A model generated the notes under the pieces. It saw nothing but the letters and a program-made list of their open reading frames with translations. It was not told the DNA's origin and searched no databases. A stretch of 64,000 nt of DNA from Micromonospora zamorensis (lineage in GTDB: Bacteria; Actinomycetota; Actinomycetes; Mycobacteriales; Micromonosporaceae). The stretch spans positions 1,674,001 through 1,738,000 of the forward strand of contig NZ_LT607755.1 of NCBI RefSeq assembly GCF_900090275.1, read 5' to 3'. Below, in pieces: positions 51,823 to 60,248 of this stretch; the stretch's first letter is position 1, and each line of letters opens with the position of its first letter. The position numbers and the translations under genes were made by a program.

Positions 51823-52686
51823 ATGCGGAACACGGCAGGGGTCCCGGGCGATACGACCCGTAGGGCCGCGGTGCTGGGCAAACCGATCGCGCACTCCCTC
51901 TCCCCGGTCATCCACGCCGCCGGTTACGCCGCCGCCGGTCTGACCGGGTGGTCGTACACCCGGATCGAGTGCGCGGCGGCGGAGCTGCCGGATCTGGTCG
52001 CCGGCCTGGGCCCGGAGTGGGCCGGGTTGTCGGTGACCATGCCGGGCAAGGAGGCGGCCCTCGCGGTGGCCGCGCAGGCCTCGCCGGTCGCCGCCGCCGT
52101 CGGCGCGGCCAACACGTTGGTACGCCGTCCGGACGGCTCCTGGTTTGCCGACAACACCGACGTCGCCGGCATGGTGCAGGTGCTCACCGCCGCCGGGGTG
52201 AGCGCGGGTGCCGCCGTGACGGTGCTCGGTGCCGGTGGCACGGCCCGCGCCGCGCTGGCCGCCGCCGCCCAGTTGGGCTGCCCGTCGGTGACGGTGGTCG
52301 CCCGCCGACCGGAGGCGATCGACGAGCTGCGGCCGGTGGCCGATGCCCTGGGCGTCGCGCTGACCCCCGCAAACTGGGCTGACGCGCCCCGGTGCGTCTC
52401 CTCCGCTGACCTGGTCGTCTCCACGGTGCCGAAGGGGGTCGCCGACCCGTTGGCCGGCGAGGTGGCGTGGCGGCCGGGGAGGGTGCTCTTCGACGCGATC
52501 TACGACCCGTGGCCGACGCCGCTGGCCGCTGCCGCCGCCGCGGCCGGCCTTCGGCTGGTGTCCGGTCTGGACCTTCTGTTGGCGCAGGCGGTCGGTCAGT
52601 TCGAGCAGTTCACCGGCGTGGTCGCCCCCGTCGGGGCGATGCGGAAAGCGCTGGGGGAGGCTACGTCAGCCGACTTTCTTAGCTGA
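51823..52686 (+). CDS. aroE: Shikimate dehydrogenase
   Basis: This 287-residue NADPH enzyme reduces 3-dehydroshikimate to shikimate in aromatic amino-acid synthesis. Hallmarks are GKPIAHSLSPVIHAAGY, SVTMPGKEA with the catalytic Lys, NTDVAGM with the Asp and the nucleotide-binding GAGGTARAAL. The C-terminal GLDLLLAQAVGQFEQFTG is also standard. ATG 51823 has GGAG upstream; the TTG at 51820 is adjacent. It follows mltG in many actinobacteria. Here the fragment on the other strand intervenes. Confidence 0.95.
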   Translation: MRNTAGVPGDTTRRAAVLGKPIAHSLSPVIHAAGYAAAGLTGWSYTRIECAAAELPDLVAGLGPEWAGLSVTMPGKEAALAVAAQASPVAAAVGAANTLVRRPDGSWFADNTDVAGMVQVLTAAGVSAGAAVTVLGAGGTARAALAAAAQLGCPSVTVVARRPEAIDELRPVADALGVALTPANWADAPRCVSSADLVVSTVPKGVADPLAGEVAWRPGRVLFDAIYDPWPTPLAAAAAAAGLRLVSGLDLLLAQAVGQFEQFTGVVAPVGAMRKALGEATSADFLS

Positions 52687-52783
52687 CGGTTAAGACGCGC
52701 TTACGGGAAACTGTCGTCCCGGCGACAAGTCCTGGTCATCGATACGCTGCTCACCGTTACGGACGCAGACACAGGGAGTTTCC

Positions 52784-54490
52784 TTGACCAGGCACGGACT
52801 GCACCGCATCACCCGGTTCCGCTCCGGACCCCGGCGCAAGGCCATCGCCATCGGCGTGGTCGGCGGATCGGTGGTGGCAGGCATCGTGGCGACCATGATG
52901 CCGCTGCTGGCCAGCGACGACCTGTCGATCCGGGCGGTGGCGGACACCACCGCGACGGCGGTGACGCAGGACGGGGACAACGCCGCCAAGACGACGCTGG
53001 CCACCTGCCCGACGCGCTGCGAAGGCAACCCGCGTGGTGGCCGGGAGGCGGTCATCGAGTTCGCGGTGACCACAGTGCCGGCCGCCGCGGTCAACGTCCG
53101 GGCGACGCTGCGGGTGCACGCCTGGCAGCAGTTCGCCGCCACGGTGACGGCGCACGCCTCGCCGCTGAGCGCCCGCGAGGCCAGGCCGGGTCTGGCAGCG
53201 ACCGGCGACGCGCTGGACAGCGTGACCGGTGTGTCCAAGGGCTTCAACGAGTGGGACGTCTCGAAGCTGGTCACCGGCAACGGCACCTGGACGGTCTCGC
53301 TGGCCCAGACGGGCCTGGAGAGCCGGATCTACTGGGCGTCGGTCGAGAACCGCAGTCCGGATCTGCGCCCGAGCCTGCTGATCAGCTATGACCTCGGGTC
53401 CCGGCCGTCGCCGGTGACGACCACCCGGCCCGCGCCGCCGCCGGCACCGAGCGCCTCGCCGACCACCGCCTCGCCGAAGCCCTCGCCGACCGTCGCCCCG
53501 AGCCGGACGGCGACCCCGAGCGCGACCGGCACCCTTCCCTCCGGCCAGTGCGGGTCCGTGTCGGCCAAGCTCGTTCCCTCCTGCGGCGCGTGGTGGGGCA
53601 TGTACTCGCCCGCCGGATCCGCCGGCGGCTGGGACCACGGCAAGGCCGTCACCGACGTGGAAGCGCAGGTCGGCCGCAAGTTCGACGTCGTGCACCGCTA
53701 CCACGACTTCTCCAACGCCGGCAGCAACGGCGCCTTCCCGGACGCGTACGAGCAGCAGCAGATGCGCGAGGGTCGGCTGATGTTCTTCGCCTGGGAGTCC
53801 CGCAACTTCTCGGCTGGCACCACGCTGAAGTGGTCCGACGTCTACAACGGCAAGCAGGACGAGACCATCGACGCGGTCGCCGGCCGTATCCGCGCCGCCA
53901 AGGTGCCGGTCTTCATGGGCTTCGACCACGAGCCCGAGGACGAGCCGAACAAGGGCAGCGACGCCGACTTCGTCCGCGCCTGGCGCTACGTCCACGAGCG
54001 GTTCGCCCGGGCCGGCGCGACCAACGCGGTCTGGGTCTGGACGATGATGGGCTGGTCGGGCCACTACTCCCGGTACGCCGGCCTGTACCCCGGTGACCAG
54101 TACGTCGACTGGGTGGCCTACGACCCGTACAACTTCCACGTCTGCAACGGCAGCACCGTGTGGAAGAGCCCGAGCACGACGGTGAGCGGTTTCTACCGCT
54201 GGTTGGACGACAACGGTATCGGCGCCGGCAAGCCCCGGATGCTCGCCGAGTTCGGCACCAACTTCGACGCCGCCGACCCGGGCGCCAAGCAGCGCTGGTT
54301 CCAGGAGTTCCCGGCGGCGCTGAAGGCGCACCCCAAGATCAAGGCCGCCATCTACTTCAACTCGGCCGGCATGACCAGCCGGACGTCGACCTGCGACATG
54401 ACGATGAACCACAATGCCGCGGCAGTGGCCGGCTTCGCGAAGGCCGGTCAGGACCCGTACCTGCGGCAGCCCACCGGGGGGAGCCGCTGA
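52784..54490 (+). CDS. Secreted GH26-type glycoside hydrolase with N-terminal carbohydrate-binding-like domain
   Basis: This is 568 residues from a TTG start fixed by AGGGAG at 52773-52778. A membrane/signal segment (about 20-43) is followed by a beta-rich DNRLRE/CBM-like domain (about 50-205). A Pro/Thr/Ser linker (206-255) leads to a GH26-like catalytic domain. Glu383 in GFDHEPEDE fits the acid/base and Glu489 in MLAEFGTNF the nucleophile. GH26 enzymes mostly cut beta-mannans or beta-1,3/1,4-glucans. It may process the polymer made by the downstream cluster or degrade foreign glycan. It is separated from aroE by 97 bases. Confidence 0.85.
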   Translation: MTRHGLHRITRFRSGPRRKAIAIGVVGGSVVAGIVATMMPLLASDDLSIRAVADTTATAVTQDGDNAAKTTLATCPTRCEGNPRGGREAVIEFAVTTVPAAAVNVRATLRVHAWQQFAATVTAHASPLSAREARPGLAATGDALDSVTGVSKGFNEWDVSKLVTGNGTWTVSLAQTGLESRIYWASVENRSPDLRPSLLISYDLGSRPSPVTTTRPAPPPAPSASPTTASPKPSPTVAPSRTATPSATGTLPSGQCGSVSAKLVPSCGAWWGMYSPAGSAGGWDHGKAVTDVEAQVGRKFDVVHRYHDFSNAGSNGAFPDAYEQQQMREGRLMFFAWESRNFSAGTTLKWSDVYNGKQDETIDAVAGRIRAAKVPVFMGFDHEPEDEPNKGSDADFVRAWRYVHERFARAGATNAVWVWTMMGWSGHYSRYAGLYPGDQYVDWVAYDPYNFHVCNGSTVWKSPSTTVSGFYRWLDDNGIGAGKPRMLAEFGTNFDAADPGAKQRWFQEFPAALKAHPKIKAAIYFNSAGMTSRTSTCDMTMNHNAAAVAGFAKAGQDPYLRQPTGGSR

Positions 54491-54519
54491 CGACCATGAC
54501 GCGCTGACGGGACGCCGTT

Positions 54520-54548
54520 CGCCGGGGTCGGACATCCGACCTCCGGCG
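54520..54548. terminator. Hairpin after the GH26 gene
   Basis: CGCCGG-GGTCGGA pairs with TCCGACC-(T)-CCGGCG, thirteen pairs with one bulge. It lies 30 bases after the stop. Confidence 0.65.
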
Positions 54549-54652
54549 TTCTGTCGGCATGCAGATTCATGCACCGCCCAATCGGCGGATTTTGTTTACC
54601 AGGCTGGACGAGGCACGCTACCTCGGGTTCTCATCCATCTTGGAGGCGAAGC

Positions 54653-56647
54653 GTGCCCAAACTCTCGCACTTGTGGCGTTCTGCAGGACGACGTCGTGCT
54701 CGGGCGGGGGTGGTCGCGTTGGCGATCGTCGCCGCAGTTCTGGGCGTGCCCACGCCCACGTCGGCTGCGGTGGTTCCGGTCCCGGAGACGGCAACCCTGG
54801 TGTCGGCGAACCCCGCCGACGTGACTCCGCACGCGCGAGACGGTGAGACCCGTGCCTTCGCGCAGGTGGGCAACACCGTCTTCGTCGGCGGCAGCTTCAC
54901 CCAGCTCCGGCAGACCGCCGGCTCCGCGTGGGTCACCCAGCGCTACCTCTTCGCGTACGACCGGACCACCGGCACCATGTCCACCACGTTCCTTCCGGTG
55001 CTCGACGGGGCGGTCAACACACTCGTCGCCGGCCCGGGCGGCACGCTGATCGTCGGCGGCACCTTCAAGAACGTCAACGGCGTCTCGCGCAAGAACCTGG
55101 TCGCGCTCAACCCGTCGACCGGCGCGATCATCGACAGCTGGGTCGGGCGCTCCGACGGCGGCACGGTCCGTGACCTGGTGCTGCACGGCAACTGGTTGTA
55201 CGTGGCCGGCGCGTTCAACTGGCTCAACGGCACCGCGCACGCCGGTCTCGGCCGGCTCAACGCGACCACCGGCGCGATCGACCCGAGCTTCGTCATCGAC
55301 GCCACCGTCGGGCGGCACAGCACCACGTCGTACGTCTGGACCATCGACGTCACCCCGGACGGCAACACGCTGGCCGTCGGCGGCAACTTCACGCTCGTCA
55401 ACGGCCTGGCGCGCAACCAGATGGCGCTGGTGGACGTCTCCGCGACGCCCACGCTGATCGACTGGAGCACCGACAAGTTCATCGCGCCGTGCGCGGCGCC
55501 GGCGACCTTCGTGCACTACGTGCAGGACGTGAAGTTCGGCGCCGACGGCAGCTGGTTCGTGGTCGGCACCAACGGCGGCAGCGGCTGGCCGGCCGCGTAC
55601 TGCGACGCCCTGGTCCGCTTCGAGACCGCCGCGCGGGGCAGCGGCCAGCTCGCCACCTGGGCCGACTACACCGGCAACGACACCATCACCTCGGTCGAGG
55701 TCGCGGACAACGTGATCTACCTGGGTGGGCACTTCCGCTGGCTCAACAACCCGAACGCCAGCGACAACGCGGGCGCGGGCGCTGTCGACCGGCTCGGCAT
55801 CGCCGCCGTCACCCCGGCGACCGGTATGCCGGTGAACTGGAACCCGCGCCGCAGCGGCGGCGCCTCGATGCCCTCGGGCACCAGCACGTGGGGTTCGTCG
55901 GTGCCGGTGCTCTGGCGAGGCTCGGACGGCCTGTACTTCGGGCACAACTCCGATGGCATGGGCGAGGAATACCACGGCCGCCTCGGCATGTTCCCGCTCG
56001 CCGGCGGTCGTACCTTCGCCCCGAAGAACCCGCCCGCCGCCACCACCGGCAACCTCTACCTCAACACCGCTCCGGGCACCGTGGCGAAGGTGCCGTTCGA
56101 CGGTGTCGCCCTGGGCACCCCGGCCACGGTCAGCCAGCCCGCGTACACGGCGGCCGGCGCGACCTGGCGGGTGGACGACCGGATCTACTGGTCGCACACG
56201 GTGGCCGGCACGCCGACCGGCAGCCGGATCGACGTGTCGCTGTTCAACGGCGGGGCGATCGGCTCTCCGTGGGAGGCGTCTGGCTACAACGACTGGTACA
56301 ACCCGGCGTTGCTGACCGGCGCCTTCTTCCTCGACGGTCGGCTCTACTACACCCGTACCGGGGCCAACGGTCTCTACTACCGCTACTTCGAGATCGACGG
56401 CAACTACCTCGGTGCCACCGAGTTCACCCTGCCGACCACTGGCGTGACCTGGTCGACGGTGCGTGGCATGGCCTGGGTGGGTGGCCGGATCGTCTACGGT
56501 GCCACTGACGGCGCTCTGCGCAGCGTGCCGTTCGACCCGACGGCCGGGCCGAGCGCGGCGGTCGATGGTGCCACGGCGACTGTGATCAGCACGGCGACGC
56601 CCGAGTTGTCCTGGTCCACCCCATCGACATTCTTCTCCGTACAGTAA
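54653..56647 (+). CDS. Secreted beta-propeller-like repeat protein
   Basis: This is 664 residues. The signal peptide (about 1-38) ends PTPTSA. The mature part has at least six blades built on a VGGxFxxxNG pattern, including NTVFVGGSFTQL, TLIVGGTFKNVNG, LYVAGAFNWLNG, LAVGGNFTLVNG and IYLGGHFRWLNN. These alternate with LNPSTGAI-type turns, as in delta-60-repeat proteins. No catalytic motif is visible. GTG 54653 has TGGAGG upstream; the longer frame from 54569 crosses the promoter region. It is extracellular or wall-associated and perhaps binds glycan. It stands between a glycosidase and a polysaccharide assembly operon. Confidence 0.82.
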   Translation: MPKLSHLWRSAGRRRARAGVVALAIVAAVLGVPTPTSAAVVPVPETATLVSANPADVTPHARDGETRAFAQVGNTVFVGGSFTQLRQTAGSAWVTQRYLFAYDRTTGTMSTTFLPVLDGAVNTLVAGPGGTLIVGGTFKNVNGVSRKNLVALNPSTGAIIDSWVGRSDGGTVRDLVLHGNWLYVAGAFNWLNGTAHAGLGRLNATTGAIDPSFVIDATVGRHSTTSYVWTIDVTPDGNTLAVGGNFTLVNGLARNQMALVDVSATPTLIDWSTDKFIAPCAAPATFVHYVQDVKFGADGSWFVVGTNGGSGWPAAYCDALVRFETAARGSGQLATWADYTGNDTITSVEVADNVIYLGGHFRWLNNPNASDNAGAGAVDRLGIAAVTPATGMPVNWNPRRSGGASMPSGTSTWGSSVPVLWRGSDGLYFGHNSDGMGEEYHGRLGMFPLAGGRTFAPKNPPAATTGNLYLNTAPGTVAKVPFDGVALGTPATVSQPAYTAAGATWRVDDRIYWSHTVAGTPTGSRIDVSLFNGGAIGSPWEASGYNDWYNPALLTGAFFLDGRLYYTRTGANGLYYRYFEIDGNYLGATEFTLPTTGVTWSTVRGMAWVGGRIVYGATDGALRSVPFDPTAGPSAAVDGATATVISTATPELSWSTPSTFFSVQ

Positions 56648-56667
56648 CGGTCAACCGTTCGTAACGG
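56646..56667. promoter_or_regulatory. Palindrome and half-site before the polysaccharide operon
   Basis: AACGGT-CA-ACCGTT (56646-56659) is a perfect palindrome, followed by GTAACGG. TAGATT (56675-56680) could be a -10 box. A related ACCGTTACGGA lies before the GH26 gene (about 52754). Binding of a shared regulator is possible but unproven. Confidence 0.4.
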
Positions 56668-56744
56668 AGCATCGGTAGATTGTTCACGTTGGGCCGGTGG
56701 CGGTGGTTCATCCGCCGCCGGCCCCGCGATGTGGGGGAGGGTCG

Positions 56745-57296
56745 TTGCTCGGCGCCGCTGGCATCCGTACGAGACGCGCGGTGCGTCTGCTCTTCGCGGT
56801 CAAACGCGGCTGGTATCGGCTCCGCTATCGGCGACTGACACTCGGCCGGGACGTGGAGATCCGTGGTCGGATCCGGCTGCGCCGCGGCGTGCGGGTGACC
56901 ATCGGTGACCGCACCCGGTTGAACAAACTCGTCCGCTTCGCGGGCCCCGGCGAGGTGCGCGTCGGCGCCGACTGTCTGCTCAACGCGACCTGGATCGGCA
57001 CCTGGACGTCGGTGACAGTGGGGGACCGGTGCCTCCTGTCGGACTGCGAGCTGCTCGACAACGACTTCCACAACCTGCCGCCCGCGCAGCGGCACGCGCC
57101 GCCCGGCCCCGCCACCCGCGCCCCGATCGTCCTCGAGGACAACGTGTGGGTCGGCGCGCACGCCCTGGTCATGAAGGGCGTACGCATCGGCCGGGACAGC
57201 GTCGTGGGCGCGGCCACTGTGGTCCGGACGGACGTCGCACCCGGCGTCGTGGTCGTCGGCAATCCTCAACAGACGGTGAAGAAGTTCCATGACTGA
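56745..57296 (+). CDS. Hexapeptide-repeat (LbH) acyltransferase
   Basis: This 183-residue left-handed beta-helix enzyme shows I/V-G-x-x-x-x repeats (VTIGDRTRL, VRVGADCLL, VTVGDRCLL, VWVGAHALV, VRIGRDSVV). The signature DNDFHNL is close to the sugar O-acetyltransferase pattern (WcaF/maltose O-acetyltransferase group), and the C-terminal VVVGNPQQTV is also present. TTG 56745 is preferred because GGGGGAGG ends 4 bases before it; GTG 56697 is the alternative. It probably acylates a sugar of the exopolysaccharide. It overlaps the next gene by 8 bases. Confidence 0.85.
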   Translation: MLGAAGIRTRRAVRLLFAVKRGWYRLRYRRLTLGRDVEIRGRIRLRRGVRVTIGDRTRLNKLVRFAGPGEVRVGADCLLNATWIGTWTSVTVGDRCLLSDCELLDNDFHNLPPAQRHAPPGPATRAPIVLEDNVWVGAHALVMKGVRIGRDSVVGAATVVRTDVAPGVVVVGNPQQTVKKFHD

Positions 57297-58887
57297 TGCA
57301 GCTCCCGGCACCTGGTCCACCGACGCCCCGTCCTCCGGGACCTCCGGCGCGGTGACACTGACCGACCTGCTGCGGGTGCCGATGCACCGGCTGCGGTTGG
57401 TGGCGGCGGTGGCGATGGTCGGTCTGCTCGCTGCGCTCGGCTACGTGCTGCTGGTGCCGGCGGCGATGAGCGCGAGCGCCGTGGTGGCAGTCCGGCCGGT
57501 GGTGACCGACGCGTTCACACCCAGCGGCGCGGGCGCCGACCGCGCGGTCAACATGAACGTGGAGAGCGGCATCGCCACCGGCACCGAGGTGGTGCAGCGG
57601 CTCGCCGACTCCGCCGGCGGCGACCCGCGCGACATCCGCAACGCGCTCGAGGTCGAGGTGCCCACCGGTGGGCAGATCCTGCGCTTCACCTACCAGACGG
57701 GCGAAGCGCAGCGGGCGGTGCAGAGCGCCAACATGGCCGCCCAGGCCTACCTGGACGTGCGACGCACGATGTACGAGCAGCAGCGCGCCGAGATGCTGCG
57801 TTCCTACGACGAGAGCATCACCAAGGTCGTCGCCCAGCAGACCGCGCTGCAGAAGCGGGCGAACACCGCCAAGGACACCGCCGCCGGGGATGCGCTGGTG
57901 GCCGAGCTGGCCGGGATCAACAACCAGCTCACGCAACTCAACGCAGCCCGTACCGAGATCGCCGCGGTCGACGTCAACCCGGGCTGGGTCACCCAGACCG
58001 CCGAGAAGGCGCTGGTCACCTCCGCCGGGCACCGACCGCTCTATCTGGTCGCCGGGCTGCTCGGTGGGGCGCTGATCGGCATCGTGCTGGCGTACGCCTG
58101 GGAGTCGACCGACCGGCGGGTCCGTTCGGTCGCCGACGGGCGGGACGCCACCGGTCTGCCGCTGCTCGGCACTGTGCGCCGCCCGGCGTTGCGGGGCAGC
58201 GCCCGGGCGGTCGACGCCGACATCCGGTACGTGGCGATGGCCGTCGCCGAACGGGTCCGTCAGCCCGCCCGGGTGGCCCTGGTCACCGCCCGGGAGGACG
58301 CCACCGCGCTCACCGCGGGGCTCGCTGTGGCGCTCGCCGCCGACGGTCGTGAGGTTTTCGTCGCCGACGACAGCGGGCGCACCGAGCGGCTGCGCGCCAC
58401 AGTGCTCGCCGACCGGGGGCGGCTGCCCATCGACCCGTCCCGGCCGATCGTGCCCAAGCCCCGCCCGGCCGGCAGCACCACGGTCGTCGCTGGCGGCGCG
58501 GACAGCACGGCCCCCCGCCGGCCCTCGCCGCACCCGCCCGGCGCCCGCCCGTCCACCGACCCGGACGCCACGCTGACACTGCCCCGGGTGTCGTCCGGCC
58601 GCCCGGACAACGGCCGGGTCGTCGACCCGGAGGAGGTGGCCGTGGGCGTGGGCAGCGTCCGGTTCGGCACCTGGCGGCAGGGTGCGGACCACGGCCTGGT
58701 GCTGTTCAACGCCCCGCCTGCGGAGTCCGACGAGCGCGGCGTCGCGGTGGCCCGGCAGGGCAGCGCGGTGGTGGTCGTCGAGCGGGACCGCACCCGGCAG
58801 AGCGACCTGCGCCGCCTCGTGGAGCGGCTGCGCGCGGCCGGCGTCACCCCGCTGGGCTTCGTGCTCACGCGCAACGGCCGGGCCTGA
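57289..58887 (+). CDS. Wzz/CapA-type chain-length protein with degenerate tyrosine-kinase half
   Basis: This 532-residue protein has membrane helices at about 37-59 and 251-270. Between them is an extracytoplasmic coiled-coil region (about 60-250), the layout of Wzz/YveK polysaccharide co-polymerases. The cytoplasmic half resembles a BY-kinase fold (VALVTAREDATALTAGLAVAL, then EVFVADDSGR), but the Walker A Gly-x4-Gly-Lys-Thr is absent and no C-terminal tyrosine cluster is seen. It probably controls polymer length without kinase activity. The Pro-rich stretch near 390-430 interrupts the fold. Confidence 0.82.
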   Translation: MTDAAPGTWSTDAPSSGTSGAVTLTDLLRVPMHRLRLVAAVAMVGLLAALGYVLLVPAAMSASAVVAVRPVVTDAFTPSGAGADRAVNMNVESGIATGTEVVQRLADSAGGDPRDIRNALEVEVPTGGQILRFTYQTGEAQRAVQSANMAAQAYLDVRRTMYEQQRAEMLRSYDESITKVVAQQTALQKRANTAKDTAAGDALVAELAGINNQLTQLNAARTEIAAVDVNPGWVTQTAEKALVTSAGHRPLYLVAGLLGGALIGIVLAYAWESTDRRVRSVADGRDATGLPLLGTVRRPALRGSARAVDADIRYVAMAVAERVRQPARVALVTAREDATALTAGLAVALAADGREVFVADDSGRTERLRATVLADRGRLPIDPSRPIVPKPRPAGSTTVVAGGADSTAPRRPSPHPPGARPSTDPDATLTLPRVSSGRPDNGRVVDPEEVAVGVGSVRFGTWRQGADHGLVLFNAPPAESDERGVAVARQGSAVVVVERDRTRQSDLRRLVERLRAAGVTPLGFVLTRNGRA

Positions 58888-58889
58888 CG

Positions 58890-60248
58890 GTGTCGGTCAC
58901 CCGCGCCCCGGCGACCGAACCGCCGCCCGGAGGCGCTCCGGCCGCCGTCGCCCCGGTGCCGCGGCCCGCGCCGCCCCGACTGCCGCTCTGGCCGCTGTCG
59001 CTGATGTTCGGCCTGGTGCCGCTCTGGTGGCTGCTCGGCGCGTTCTACCTCGGCTGGCCCCTGCTGGGTGCGCTGCTGTTCGCGTTGCTGCTCACCCGGG
59101 GGCGGGTGCCGCTGCCGCCGGCGGTGGGCATCTGGCTGCTGTTCCTGGCCATCGTGGTGGTCAGTGCCACCCAGCTCACGTCGCCCGCCTCGCTGCTGAC
59201 GTTCGCGCTGCGCCTGGCCTTCTACCTGACCGCGCTGGTGGTCGGGGTCTACGTCTACGCCGCCGCGCGGGAACGCGCCAGCCTGATGGCAGTGCTCACC
59301 CCGCTCTGCGCGTTCTGGTTCGGGCTGGTGGCGCTGGGCTGGCTCGGGGTGCTGGTGCCCCGGTTGGCGATGACCACCCCGATGGAGGTGCTGCTGCCTT
59401 CAGGGGTGGCCGGCACCCCGTTCATCCAGGACATGGTGCACCTGACCACTGCGGAGTACAGCGCCCGATCGCTGAACCCGATCTACCGACCGGCCGCGCC
59501 GTTCGCGTACACGAACAACTACGGCAGCGCGTACGCCATGACCCTGCCGTGCATGGTCGCGTACTCGATGCTGCGTCGGCGGGGGGTGCTGCGCTGGGCG
59601 TTGCTGGCGTCGCTGCCGTTGTCGCTCGCGCCGGCGTTCCTCACCCTCAACCGGGCGATGTTCCTGAGCCTCGGCGCCGGGCTGGCGGTGCTCGGGGTGC
59701 GGGCCAGCCTGCGCGGCAACGTCCGGGTCGCCGCCTCCATCGTCGGGGTGGTGGTGATCGGCGCGTTGGCCACGCTGTTCATTCCGATCACCGACCTGAT
59801 CAGCCAGCGGGTCGACTCCAGCGACACCAACACCGACCGGCTCTCGCTCTACACGGAGGTGATCCGCCGGGTGCAGGAGTCGCCGTGGTTGGGCTACGGC
59901 GCGCCGGTGAACGTCGACACCGTCTCGGCGGCCGCGCCGATCGGCACCCAGGGTCAGCTGTGGATGGTGCTGTTCAGCCACGGCGTGCCCGCGCTCATCT
60001 GTTTCCTGGCCTGGTTCGTCGCCGCCGCGGTGATCTGCGCGCGGGCGACCTCGGCGGCCGGGCAGTGGTTGGCGGTGGTGCCGGTGGTCTGCCTGGTCCA
60101 GGTCCCGTTCTACGGCATGGCCAATCAGAACCTGGCGGTCGCGTTCTTCGCTGTCGCCTTCGCGATGGCGCTCAGCGAACGCGAACGGCTGACCCGCTTG
60201 GCGGTGCCGCGACCGCCCGCCACGCTTGACCCGGTGGTGCTCGCATGA
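58890..60248 (+). CDS. O-antigen ligase/polymerase-like (Wzy-type) membrane protein
   Basis: This is a 452-residue membrane protein with about 11 helices. A large extracytoplasmic loop (about 165-215) precedes the motif region NRAMFLSLGAGLAVL. The loop SSDTNTDRLSLYTEVIRRVQESPWLGYGAP is the typical Wzy_C/O-antigen ligase segment (with Arg and a downstream Gly-rich turn). It should join repeat units on the outer face of the membrane. GTG 58890 lies 3 bases after the previous stop. It overlaps the flippase gene by 4 bases. Confidence 0.87.
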   Translation: MSVTRAPATEPPPGGAPAAVAPVPRPAPPRLPLWPLSLMFGLVPLWWLLGAFYLGWPLLGALLFALLLTRGRVPLPPAVGIWLLFLAIVVVSATQLTSPASLLTFALRLAFYLTALVVGVYVYAAARERASLMAVLTPLCAFWFGLVALGWLGVLVPRLAMTTPMEVLLPSGVAGTPFIQDMVHLTTAEYSARSLNPIYRPAAPFAYTNNYGSAYAMTLPCMVAYSMLRRRGVLRWALLASLPLSLAPAFLTLNRAMFLSLGAGLAVLGVRASLRGNVRVAASIVGVVVIGALATLFIPITDLISQRVDSSDTNTDRLSLYTEVIRRVQESPWLGYGAPVNVDTVSAAAPIGTQGQLWMVLFSHGVPALICFLAWFVAAAVICARATSAAGQWLAVVPVVCLVQVPFYGMANQNLAVAFFAVAFAMALSERERLTRLAVPRPPATLDPVVLA

